Source of the DNA: Haliclona indistincta
Lineage: Eukaryota > Porifera > Demospongiae > Haplosclerida > Chalinidae
Assembly: GCA_964017065.1 (NCBI GenBank)
Contig: OZ024785.1
Location: 13,409,592-13,473,591, forward strand
DNA length: 64,000 nt
Direction of reading: 5' to 3'
The notes under the pieces: model-generated
Told to the model about the DNA's origin: nothing
Seen by the model: the letters and a program-made list of their open reading frames with translations, nothing else
Databases searched by the model: none
Made by a program: the position numbers and the translations under genes
Shown: piece after piece, positions 1-11,143 of the stretch
How positions within the stretch are numbered: the stretch's first letter is position 1
Layout of the letters: every line of letters begins with the position of its first letter

Positions 1-955
1 CTTACATCAAAGTCACCACTGATGTTCAGAGAACACTTGTCATTTACAAATATGTATTTCTACATTGAGTAGATAGCTTTGTTTCACACCCTTTGCCTCT
101 CGGCACATGTACGTGTGATACACGACACTCAATTCAACACGGCAGCACTCTACGATTATTACGACTTATTGAGAACCCTGCATCTGTGTACATGTATTGT
201 GAATTTTTATAATGTGTTATCTTAGAGTCTCGACCAAAAATAGACAAAGTATTCAGTGACTCCATACTCGGCGAAATTCCAACTCTTCGCTATTGCATGT
301 GACTTCATTTTTTTAGTCATTAAGTTCCTGCAGTATATTGTAGAGGGCATGTAGACAGTATGTATCAAACTAACACAGCTAATTTTACCTTACCTAAAGC
401 GGTCGGCACTGTCGACTAGCTCAAACCTGCAGTGGTACTGATCATTCCATTGACGGGCGTGAATATTCTATTAATCGCAGTTTTCTCACATTCAAAATTT
501 AAGTAGGCAGTTAAAAAAAATTGCAATTTGTTGCAGACCATCACTACTGTTGTTACACCATATTCTATTTGCAAATGGCGTAGAACTCACAATTTTTTAA
601 TCTCCCAATATTTAACAACCCAGTGCTGGGACTAGTAACATGTATTCTGATGCAATGTTTAATTGGTAGTGCTACATGTAAGCAGGTGTAATGAATTTAA
701 GTTTAACAAGTTTAATGAATTGTTTCTACCTAATGACCTATGGACTTGTTTCCACTTAGTGTAGTGTACAATATCTTATAGCAACCACTTTATTGTGCAT
801 GTACACACAGAGTCGGGGTGAGAGGTTAAATGTAACAATTACTGTCTAGCTATGTTTATTAGTGATGATTGTGATTAATTTCCTCATTTATAGCTTTTGT
901 AGCACATGTGCACTGCAATGATTGTGATATTATAATTCTAACACAAACACAATCA

Positions 956-1028
956 TGTGGTGTGTGATGGTGTGATGGTGTGATGGTGGTGTGTGATGGT
1001 GTGTGTGTGATGGTGGTGTGTGATGGAT
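956..1028. repeat. GTGTGATG-type minisatellite
   Basis: Irregular tandem copies of GTGTGATG and GGTGTGTGATG follow each other for about 70 bases. It is simple sequence with no visible function. Confidence 0.8.
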
Positions 1029-1586
1029 GCTTCTTCACTCTTTGTTAAATCTAGCATTTGTTTTAGTGCTCTGTCCACAATAATATTACTTTTGGTCAAC
1101 TTTTTCAACATAATCCAGTATTTGGTATTTTCTGGTGTACTCGTTGATTTTACTACATTGGTACATTGTTACGTAGCGTTTTTTATAGACACTTTTTACA
1201 TACAACTTTTCTTGTTAATCAAAATTATAAATCTTGCTGGAAATGCTCCAAAGTTGTTCGAAATCAATTCTAAGTGTTATTAATGTCATTTAAAATCACT
1301 TTCTGAAGAAATGGATGGTGAATGGTTATAAGGTGATTAATGACAATAGACGCCTGCAGGGTGCGTGCCTGTACAATAATGTAATACGTACAATAATTAC
1401 TAGATGGTTCAGTGATTGAGTAATGCACAATATAAACTAGATTAGTTTGTTAACCATTGATAGTTGTTGTAATAATTGTGTCCTAATAGACCATGTATAA
1501 GATAACAAAGTGTTTTTTCAGTGATAGTAGTTTGGTATCATTAGTGTTTACAATGGATTGTCTGTTTGTTTGTTTGTCTCTGTTAG

Positions 1587-1661
1587 GGTGTTGCATCATT
1601 CTTGCATCATGTCATTACTGGTATTCACCTCGTCATTGGTCTTATTCCCTTGAGCAACATG
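1587..1661 (+). CDS. Possible coding exon, hydrophobic, unassigned
   Basis: A pyrimidine-rich stretch ending in TTAG at 1586 is followed by 25 open codons, and then GT at 1662. The peptide is hydrophobic and would suit a membrane segment (it contains HLVIGLIPL). It could be an upstream exon of the gene at 3545-8575. However, its phase does not join directly to the exon at 3545, which needs two bases from the preceding exon, so a missing exon would have to lie between them. The donor is weak and the family is not recognised. Confidence 0.25.
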
Positions 1662-2473
1662 GTTGTATAGCTACCTTGAACCAAGTGGGCGGCAATGCTG
1701 TGAATCACCAGAAAACGCTTTTCTAAAGCATAGACATTTTCACAATAAAAAAACAAGCAATGTGGAGCAAATCACCACAACATGGGAGTATCAAGGTGTT
1801 CTCTCTTACGTTTTTGTCAAAGATAAGTTCAACCAAAATAGGATGACAAAATAGGATGACGACTTTTTAATGTTCTTCGATATGAGTGGTTCTTTTGGTC
1901 AGTGACATAAGCTTTCTTTTGCAAGAGTTGTGCATTTTTGACTTAGTAGAGAATTGATACAACCACTCATGAGGCTGGGTCTGGTTAGACTGGTTGGCTG
2001 TGATTGTTGCTCATGACATGTGTACTGGTTTGTCTTGCACTGAGACCAGCACACCCCATACCATACACAGTGGTCTACACTGTACACTGTGGTATCCATC
2101 ATGTGTTGGTGAGCACATGAAGTACATGTGACTAGCAACTACAAATTTTATCCAAGAAAGTAGTCAAGTGACTGACCATGCAGTCAGACCACACAGATCT
2201 AGTAGAGTAGCAATATAGCCTTGTGCAGGTGTCGTGAGTCCATGACTGTACTAGGTGCAGCAACTTTCACCCATGCACTACGTATCTCTTTCTTGTTGCC
2301 TGTTTCTTTAGCTCTATACGCTTTCGTCTTTGTCATGCGGATCGACTGATTTTACTCAAAACCGCTTGTACAACAGAAGGGAAATCCGATTTCTTAAACT
2401 TGAATTGTAATTGTGCAGTTTATTTTGATGGGTGTCGGATAAATAATAATACATTTCTCGATTGTTTGTCAAG

Positions 2474-2863
2474 TTAAAAAATTGTTATGTTTCCTATTTT
2501 ACGTTTTCCTTTCCAAGATATCATTAACCGTCTTGAAACAGCAATATAATAGTGGTATTCTAGCACGAGCTCAGTCATCAGGGTCTTGTTGACAGCAGCC
2601 ATCAATGTGCTGTCACTATGTGGTCCATGTGTCTGTTCTAGTGTAAACTCATTTGTTTGGTGGTTATAAATTGCTAACACCTGGAAGCCCATCGCTAATG
2701 TACTGTGATTTGAATATTTAAACGCTGTACATCTGCATGTAGTGGTCACTGGTGTACTGTAGATAGTAATATGCTTTGGGTTGCTCAGATGGTAGCTGGA
2801 ATAACTGAAGCCAGTTGTGGCTAAGTGCAGCAATATATCACAGACCATAGCTATTGACCTCAA
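2474..2863 (-). CDS. Unrecognised 129-codon open frame
   Basis: This uninterrupted frame stands alone in an otherwise non-coding stretch. The predicted peptide has a C-x-C pair near residues 43-45 and an H-x-x-H near residues 80-83. That is loosely like the Cys/His spacing of FLYWCH or GCM-type zinc-binding modules found in transposon-derived proteins. It could be a fragment of such an element or chance. No flanking exons, terminal repeats or poly(A) signal support it. Confidence 0.18.
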   Translation of the reverse strand: MRSIAMVCDILLHLATTGFSYSSYHLSNPKHITIYSTPVTTTCRCTAFKYSNHSTLAMGFQVLAIYNHQTNEFTLEQTHGPHSDSTLMAAVNKTLMTELVLEYHYYIAVSRRLMISWKGKRKIGNITIF

Positions 2864-3544
2864 CGTTATATTTACAATACATGTTGGAGTGTTATCAATG
2901 CATATTATCTGGAAATAGATTTTTACAGTGGAATTAATGTGATGGCGCCAGCAAGAGAAATCTCACATTGCCTTTTCTTATAGATATCTGCAAAGTAGAC
3001 GTATACGTCACTGTGAAATACGAGCACAAGATAGTGCCGAGCCCATAGTCGACTGACTGACTAACTGACATGGCGTCGTCGGTACTTAGTACTATTTCAT
3101 TTGAAAATTAACTGTGCATCAAGCTTGCCTGATTTCGATTCATTGTCCGTCACTGTGGTGTTATACGAAGAGGACACCTAATCCACCAAAAGCCTCAATC
3201 AATTATAACAATGACAGTGACTTTAACTTTTGCTTATAAGAGCGTACAATTGTATAACTTCATAAGCTTACATATAGTATATAGTCTACCCATTTCCTAG
3301 TCATACCATAGTACATGTGCTCAGCGATGATGCCGTGATGGTGTGATATGAGGTGTAGAGTCAGTGTACTAGCTAAAGTATACAGAGTGCTGTTGTTGAC
3401 AACATGATGTCACCTGGCAACACCTGTGAGCTCATTCTAAAGGTGTGTGTGTGTGTGTTGACACTGCTTCGTCATCTTGCTATGTGTACTAGATCATTCA
3501 TAGCCTCGTCCAGTGGTGATCGGTGTCTTTTATCTTGTTTTTAG

Positions 3545-5895
3545 ATTTATTCGAAGATTTCGTCGTCCCAGTCTACTCACCAGTGAGCAGACTTACTATC
3601 TCACTCAAATGGTACGTCTTCACACACACACACACACACACACACTCACGCTTACATGTACTCACACTCACTCACCCGCTCACTCCCAGTTTCACGCACG
3701 CTCTCTCTCGTTCTGTCTTTTCCAACCATACAACCTTTCCTCTCTCTTCGCCTACTTTCCTTCGCTCCACTGTCACACCCATCCCATCCCATCACACACA
3801 CTCTCTCACTCCTGCAGTCACACCCATCCTTTCAATCCTTAATCTCACACATACATGCCCACACATCTCCCACCCATACTTCCTTTCCATGTGGTCTTTG
3901 TTTGCTGACTAGGCACATTAACATGACCATAAAAGGGCATATAAATGGGTGTGTATTATGTCTTCCATCGATAATGATATTCATAGTGTGAACTACACTC
4001 TACTTGCATACCGCAGGGACCCTCTAGTTATGAATTTAATAATTTCCCTAAAGATAACTTCAGTGTCTGGCATAGAGTGTCTAGTGTGTGTGTGTGTGTC
4101 TCTATCACATGTGTGGGCGGGGTGTATACCATCATGATGGGGTGACAATGAGCTTGTTTATAAACACTATAGACTGAAAATGTCACTTCACACTTGTGTG
4201 TGTTCATTCACCTCATTTCCTGTTTCTCAACATGTTTCAATTTCCTCAACTTCTTTGTTTCTCTCTCTCTCATTTCCTTCTCTGTCTCTTCCTGTCTCAT
4301 CTGTCTCTCCCTCCCTCTCTTCCTCCCTCCCTCCCTCTCTTCCTCCCTCTCTCCTTCCCTCTCTTCCTTCCTCTCTCCCTCCTTCTCTCTCTTCCTCCCT
4401 CCCTCCAACCCCTCCCTCCCACCCCTCCCTCTCTTCCTTCCTTCCTCCCTCGCCTCTCTCTCTCTCCCTCCCCTCTCAGGAGAGTGCAGTCATGTTTGTA
4501 TGCACTGCTGACCACACATCACTTTCTATTTCAGAAGACGACTTTGTCAGGTAACCCAACAATCACAAACACTCTTGTCCTTCATAATCATTAACATACA
4601 GTACTATAAAAGGGCACTACACTAGTCCATCTATTATGAACTTGTACAGAACCATTGATTTTTTACTTAAAGTTTAGCTATGCTGCTTATCGTGGGCCTG
4701 AGTCAATATTGTTGTTGGTATTGGACTATTGTTTGTGGTTATGACTGGAGTTGATATCTAATTGAAGGTTTGTTGGAGCGTAGACATCATGTTGGAATGA
4801 AAACACTGACACACACACACACTCGCGTGTATGCTCTCATATTATACAAACACACGGACGAATGCACACGTGTACACATACTCCAGGACTGGATTGATAC
4901 AGTAGACTCATATACACACATAATTTATGCTTGTTGTACTCACTTGTTTGAGTAATACTCACGACCACACATCCTCTATCTCTCTATCATAGTCCTTACA
5001 CACGCTGGGGTTTATCTATACACCAGATTATGGATAGTAGCAAGAGGGAATGTTGTACTCAGATCAGGCATTTTTACAAATTTGATTGTGCAGTGTGTTG
5101 AGGTAACTTGTGTCAAGTGATTTGTAGTTTACATGAATACTTCAAATTAATGTATGCATGCAGGTGGTGTTCAGTACATTGCTGTACATGTCCCGCCTTT
5201 TCCCATTATGTAGTCAATACACAGCCTTGCCCCTTCTTTTGTACTGGATAGAGGAAGTATATCCCATCATTGTGCTGTAATCCCTCCTTACAATGGGCTT
5301 ACAGTACACAGCCTGCAATCTGGAACAGGTTATCTGTTTAAAACTTGGTTCTAATTTTGATTAAAGACTCACCAATCCTGTGACAAGTTATACATGTACG
5401 TTTGTTGAGAAAATTTGTTGTCTCATGACTGTGTTGCTTATGGATCAGTTTTGAAATTTTTTTCACCACCCAGGCAGTCTTTCAGACTCTGTTTGTGTGT
5501 ATGGTTCCATCAACAAGGCACTGTGTTGGTCTGCCTATCACACAATGTGTCTGCCTGTTGTGCTGTAGTGTCTACCTGTTCATACATGTTGATGGCAGGC
5601 AGCACTAGGTGTTTTCATGTAAGAGCTTCATCATCCTATTAGCTGATGTAAACATCATTGTAACAACTTCACTAATGTGGAGTTAATGTTTAAACAATGT
5701 TGACTGATTCCTGCACTATGGTGCAGTAGTTGGTTATTGTTGGGGAGGAATTTAATTCAGGAGTTTGTAAACATTGAGCGCAGTAGGAATTTTCATATTG
5801 GATGCATTTGATTTAGTGGAATTGTCTGTATGTCTACCTATGTCTGTTTGTGTATCTCTCTTTGCTTCCTGTCTGTCATTCGATTTACATGATGT

Positions 5896-5968
<73 letters not shown>

Positions 5969-8575
5969 CCTCCCTCCCTCTCCCTCCCTCCCTCTCCCTC
6001 CCTCTCTCTCTCTCTCTCCCTCCCCCCCTCTCCCTCCCTCCCTCCCTCCCTCCCTCCCTCTCTCTCCCTCCCTCTCTCTCTCTCTCTCTCTCTCCCTCCC
6101 TCCCTCCCTCCCTCCCTCTCCCTCCCTCTCTCCCTCCCTCCCTCCCTCCCCTCCCTCCTTCCTCATAGTGGGATCACAGCAGCCGAGGAACGGATCCAAA
6201 GAGGTGAAGACATCCCACGCCGCTACTCTCTGAGCGGTCTAACTGACCTTTCTCTAACCACCAGTACCAACAGCCCAGGTGTGTGCTTCCACCATACACA
6301 AATCACTATTGTGCTGTAACATGCAGCACACATGTTTCGAACATGCTCGGAATATGCTGTGAAGTTATCTAGCACTAAATTCCTCATGTACTAAGAATTG
6401 TATGTTCCTGCAAGTAATGATTGTCACATATTCAATGTATACATACATAGCGATGGTATTTAATATGTAGATGCTATTACTGCGGTGTCTAAAAGGTCAC
6501 CTTTTCTTCATAGGCTGTGTTTTATGAGATCTGATACGAACTGTGTTTTCTGTAACATATCTTTGAATGTTTGCTGATGCATGTAATTCCATGAAAGTAT
6601 CTCTACTACTCTAGTTATGTAGTACATGCGAAATTTGTTTTTCCCAAAAGCATCACTGACTCGTGCCTGCTGTTACACATCAAATACTTACATTCTATGC
6701 AAACAGACGCATGTTTGCAAAGGACTAGGGCTGTTTGTGGAGAATGGTCCATTCCCAGAAAACGACTTCTAAGATCTCCCGACTATACCCCACTTGGGGC
6801 GTACAAGATCGGCTAACTCTAGCTCTAGTAGTACTGAATGTGCCTCCCACTCCAGGTGTGAGCATGCTTGAGCCTTTTGCATTCATGAAATGTCAGAAAA
6901 TGCATTCTTACTCGTGACCACATTCTGTGTCTTCCTGATAAGTCGGTGGTACTCACTCACTCTTCCTGTTACATCACTCTGTATTTAATGCAGGCACTCC
7001 TACACATCCTTCAGCAAGAATACCATCGCTATTATCCCCCTCACAAGAGACTAAACTAGTCGATCTACAAGAAGAAGTTGAAGAACGCAGCAGAGCATCG
7101 GACGACAGTTCCAGTGGTGAAATTGATAACACGCCAGACGAAGACTTTGACAAATCTCTCTCTTTGATGCAAACTGCTCCTAATTTGCCTGTTCATCTGA
7201 AAGAGTTTGTGGTCCCTATGTTTCTACAGATGAGGTAATTTTGAGGGATTTTATAAAGTGAGAGCATAGTGTATACAAACCTGCCCTCAAATTTCCCACA
7301 AAGTCTCCAGAATGGATGTTTAACAATACTTGAGGTTTTTCGGCTCAATCAAGCTGGTACACAGGTAGATTTGTGGTTTAAATTTAACTTCCCTAAAATG
7401 TTTGTATACACTGTCTATTCAAAGGTTTTTAAAAAACCATTTGAAAAGATTTTGTCATTTTATGAGAATGTGGTAGTGGGTTGACCTGGTGCACCTTACC
7501 ATTGAGAGTGTGGAAATGAGGTGGAAGACTTAAGATGATGTTTATTTCCTGTGTGTGGTATTTGCACAGTGTAGTGGAGGTACCTATATGGACATAATCT
7601 GATATACTGCATGTATTAATACTATGATTGTAGTAGCAAATTTTTGTGACCAATAAAAAAATTTGTATATGTGAATCGAAAAGTTTAAGATTGCAAAATT
7701 TATACGAGTTTGCTTCTTACTCTTTTCTCAGGTTCGAGGATTTGACAGTGAGTGATCTGCAGCGCCTGCACTCATGTGAGTATGTGGATGTGTTTGTTTA
7801 CTTCTGAATTATGTTAGAGAGCAGTCATACCATTCAGCACACTAGTTTAAGGCTTACTCTTTTCCTATGAAAGGATTCAGTGTGTGTACTTGATTGGGAA
7901 GCTAGCTAGCAATGTAAACGAACTATTACCACAAACCCTGTATAAGTTGTGGGCTGATTTTCATTGCCGGTTTATTTGTTCAGGACTAGCCTGGTTATTC
8001 TGGTACAGGGTTGTTTGTGGTTAGTTGCTAAGTCCACACTGGCTCTCTGCTGGTGAATATTTCCAGCAGCCCAGGTCAGGAGTGTGTTCCTCATGTTTAT
8101 ATAGCAACCACTGCTTGGTTTCCAGTATTGTCTTGAGACAGTACTACTTACTAGACTCTAGAGTGGTTGACCCTGGTTGAGTGCCCTTGGACCTATGGGA
8201 GATGGTGTGGTTGAGCAGTAAACAGCCTATTAGCAACTTGGGTACTAACAGGGCTGACTGGTCAGACCTGAAAATGAGTGCTAAAGTTATGCATTATTAC
8301 TATGCTATTCTGCTACTGTTGTTTTAGATACTATATTTACAGTTTTCCTGGAAAAGTAGCAATAATTATTGTTTCCTAGTGATTTCCCTTGAACATGCAT
8401 AACTGGTGCACAGCCAGTGTTTCGCACAACCATGACGCTGTAATTATACGTTCCATCGTCCTTTATCTCTGGTCATGTGACTGTATTCTGACAGAGTATG
8501 AACAAGTTGTTTTGTCGCCCTACAGGCTATCTGTCACTCGTCTCGCACCTCAACGATTCCAGCAAATTCTCATGA
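3545..8575 (+). CDS. Unrecognised protein, C-terminal six exons (5' end not found)
   Basis: Six exons join with consistent phase: 3545-3611, 4480-4550, 6169-6278, 6994-7234, 7732-7775 and 8526-8575, ending in TGA. All introns are GT-AG. The encoded tail of about 194 residues starts basic (FIRRFRRPSLL). It has a middle segment with PRRYSLSGL, resembling a basophilic kinase site, then a serine- and acid-rich linker around DDSSSGEID. It ends in a short hydrophobic/helical segment around LKEFVVPMFLQM. No catalytic or binding motif is recognised, and I do not assign a function. Introns 1, 2 and 3 carry CA or CT/CCCT microsatellites, two of them reaching directly into the acceptor. The N-terminal exons are missing or lie outside the window. 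Confidence 0.6.
3619..3646. repeat. (CA)n microsatellite
   Basis: A run of about 13 CA units lies just after the donor of the exon ending at 3611. It continues into a CA/CT-rich stretch up to about 3880. Confidence 0.9.
4259..4478. repeat. CT/CCCT microsatellite at a 3' splice site
   Basis: About 220 bases made almost only of C and T, in TCTC and CCCT units, end exactly at the acceptor AG before the exon at 4480. The tract acts as, or has expanded from, the polypyrimidine tract. Long open frames across it in several phases are artefacts of the simple sequence. Confidence 0.9.
5899..6168. repeat. Long CT/CCCT microsatellite at a 3' splice site
   Basis: Around 270 bases of TC and CCCT repeats run up to the acceptor AG at 6167-6168. 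Same arrangement as the tract at 4259-4478 in the preceding intron of the same gene. Confidence 0.9.
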
Positions 8576-10101
8576 CCACGTCACTCCTACACTACACACT
8601 TTCTACCCTAACACCTCTCTTATAATGGGATATGACAGGTTTATTATTTTTATAGTTACATAAACTATTTTATTTCTTCCAATTATGGGCATATTGTCAC
8701 TTATACTGCAGTTGCTATTAATAGAGCTTTTATATTAAAACAAGTTCAGCGTCAAATATCTGGGCATCCCATTCCTGCGCGAGCACCATACTAGGGATGC
8801 ACTGCATTAGTGTGATACTACAGTGTTGGACAAACACAGGCAACCATACTACAGTACAGTCATGCACTGGGAGCCGCCTACTAGCGATGAAGAGCTCATT
8901 GACAAGACTGCATTACAGGGACACCAAACAAGCTCTAATATGATACTCTGTTGGAATGTGTGGTTTGCATTCTTGTCACCACAACAAGATACCCTATAGC
9001 ATACCACTTTCAAGCAACATTCCACAGCCACTATGCTAAGGAGATGGAATCACACTACACTTCACTTGAATACATTGCACTAAATTGCATGGTTAACGGT
9101 AGCGTAGTTCAAAGGACTTGGTAAGGCTGTGCTCCATTCAGCGAGTGGCGTGTGACCATGTAGTCACATCATGGAGAATGTCTGCTTCACAACTTCACTT
9201 GTTGCGTAAGACTCCAGGCAACACTATGTGGTTTGAGAGAGAGGAATGTACTATTATGTAGTGTCAGATGTCTCTAGAGAATGGTATTGTGCTCGCACCG
9301 CTAGTGTATTGTGTAGACACGAGGACTGCATTCTAAATTTGCGCGGGCGAACTTACCGCCAATAATTAACGGATTGGGCGCCAAATCCGTCAATTTTTGG
9401 CGGTTTCTCAAAGTAAACAACAGATCACTGCTGCTCGATCGCTCTCTCTCCAGCTCCTTGGTCTCTTGGTCTGCTGCTTGGAGCATTCTGAACTAGTGTC
9501 CGTGCATGTGTTCGACACGCGTGCCATTGTAGTGATAAACGTGACTGGTATTCGTTTATCGTTCAGGCGACTCCCTTATCTGGACCACAAGCTATTTCAT
9601 CATCCTTCTCGTGGAACTACTAAAATAAATCTCTCTCTTCCAAACAGAGAATTGCACTGAAACTCGTCGAGTTGATCAGCCTCATTCTTCGGTAAGTTTA
9701 CTGTTACTATGTAAACGTATTTACAGTGTTTGGTGATTCAGCACTCAAGGACATTTGCTTGTTCTGCAAATTTTACATGTGTAATGTAGTAAGAGTTTAA
9801 AACGAGTGCGCTGGGCGCTCTGTCCTTGGTATTCGATGTAAAGCAGCTAGGATCAGAATCTTTGTGGTGGACCTTGTTTACATTCCGGCATTTTTTCTAA
9901 CCGCAATACGCCAATAGCTTACAAGTACGGAAGTTCAGATAATTCCTGTTCTTTAATTATCCGAGGACATCAGTTCTTGGGTCATTTCGTGCGGTTTATT
10001 GTTTCAGTGTTACAGCTATGGCGTGATACTGTGTGATACACTCTCTCTTCTCGAATAGACATATTCAGCGGTAACATCAGTGATTGGACTAGCTCGTCAA
10101 G
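8576..10101. other. Intergenic region, likely promoter side of the docking-protein gene
   Basis: No coding exon can be supported here. Low-quality open frames occur around 9300-9660 but have no family features. A 48-base hairpin lies at 9356-9403. The stretch from about 9640 to the start codon at 10102 is the probable 5' UTR and promoter of the docking-protein gene. Confidence 0.5.
9356..9403. repeat. Near-perfect hairpin with GC-rich loop
   Basis: Arms starting CCGCCAA and ending TTGGCGG pair over about 20 bases with two mismatches, around a GGGCGCC centre. It may be a foldback element or a palindromic regulatory site. Nothing in the sequence decides between them. Confidence 0.6.
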
Positions 10102-11085
10102 ATGATGACCAGAGGCCGTGAAGTAATTCGCGGGAAGCTATGGACTCCCAGGGGAAAATCAACTAACAAGGTATGTGTGTGCACGTTATTGTGTCTGGCA
10201 GCCATGTTTGTGTGGGTACAGCTTTGTCGACGTCGCATTGTTGTGCAGTGCGTTGCTAGTAGCGCTGCATCGTGCTGATGGATCGAGTAGACAACATGAC
10301 TCTGGATGTTGCGTCTCTGCAGTTCTTTGCCTTGTTGTCTTTGTCCGCAGCTAGACGCTGCATGAGACAACGTGTGGCGACCTCGTGATAGTCTGTTGCC
10401 GCGGATTTGTACACGAGGAGCTTGTTGTTGCCGCTGTCGTTTCCCGGGGATCGTGTTTGGTTTGCCGCGCCATGGAGTCGCAGCTTGTAGTTCTGGTGCA
10501 CCTGATCGCGTTGTAGTCTCCGCGGGTTGGGGTGGGCCTTGTAAACTGCCAAACCATATCATGTTAGACACTCGAGATTTACTAGTACCACTTTGTACCT
10601 CTAACCACAGAAGCAGCGAGCAGAGGTAGTAGTGTACTGTGCTACCCATGACTGCAAGACTCCTGGGCAGATTGAGATATTTGAAGAATCTTACAAGAAT
10701 TATCAAAAGCCTAAAAAAGTGGTACTTTTAACTGTTATCAGAGAACAAGGCCTTCAGGAGGGAACTCCTCTGGCTTTCTACAGCTCTTCACCTGCTCAGA
10801 ACTCGCCCCGCAACTCCTTCCTCTCATCTTCACCTTCCTCTTTATCTTTATCTAATGCTCCAGTACAGTCGTTGTTGTATCCTTTCCACATCCACCTCAA
10901 GTCTGGCGATACACTCGACTTCTACACGCCCAGCCCGGAGGACCAGAAGCAATGGATGAAGAGATTAGGACTACTTTTAATGTTTCCCTACTCACCAATT
11001 CCTGAAGAACCCTCACGCAACCCTATCAACGATGCCTTCAGAAATAGACTAAACCCAAGAGATTATAATGCAGGTTATTGTCACA

Positions 11086-11143
<58 letters not shown>

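Larger units (their letters stand above)
1..3544. other. Non-coding or unresolved stretch upstream of first supported exon
   Basis: No gene can be assigned here with confidence. The DNA is AT-rich and mostly lacks coding character. It holds a GTGTGATG-type minisatellite near 956-1028, one exon-like segment at 1587-1661, and an unrecognised minus-strand open frame at 2474-2863; these are listed separately. The gene whose first supported exon begins at 3545 enters that exon in mid-codon, so at least one earlier coding exon must lie here or left of the window. I could not find one with a matching phase. Confidence 0.5.

Noticed and set aside
4180..4594. Several overlapping Ser/Pro/Leu-rich open frames
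   Set aside because: They arise from the CT/CCCT microsatellite read in every frame. Only the last 71 bases (4480-4550) behave as an exon.
5774..6319. Open frames of 100-180 codons rich in SLSL/PPSL or RERE
   Set aside because: Microsatellite translation on both strands. The real exon is 6169-6278.
10089..10706. 205-codon minus-strand frame
   Set aside because: Antisense of the docking-protein exons and intron, with no family features; the sense exons have phase, splice sites and domains.
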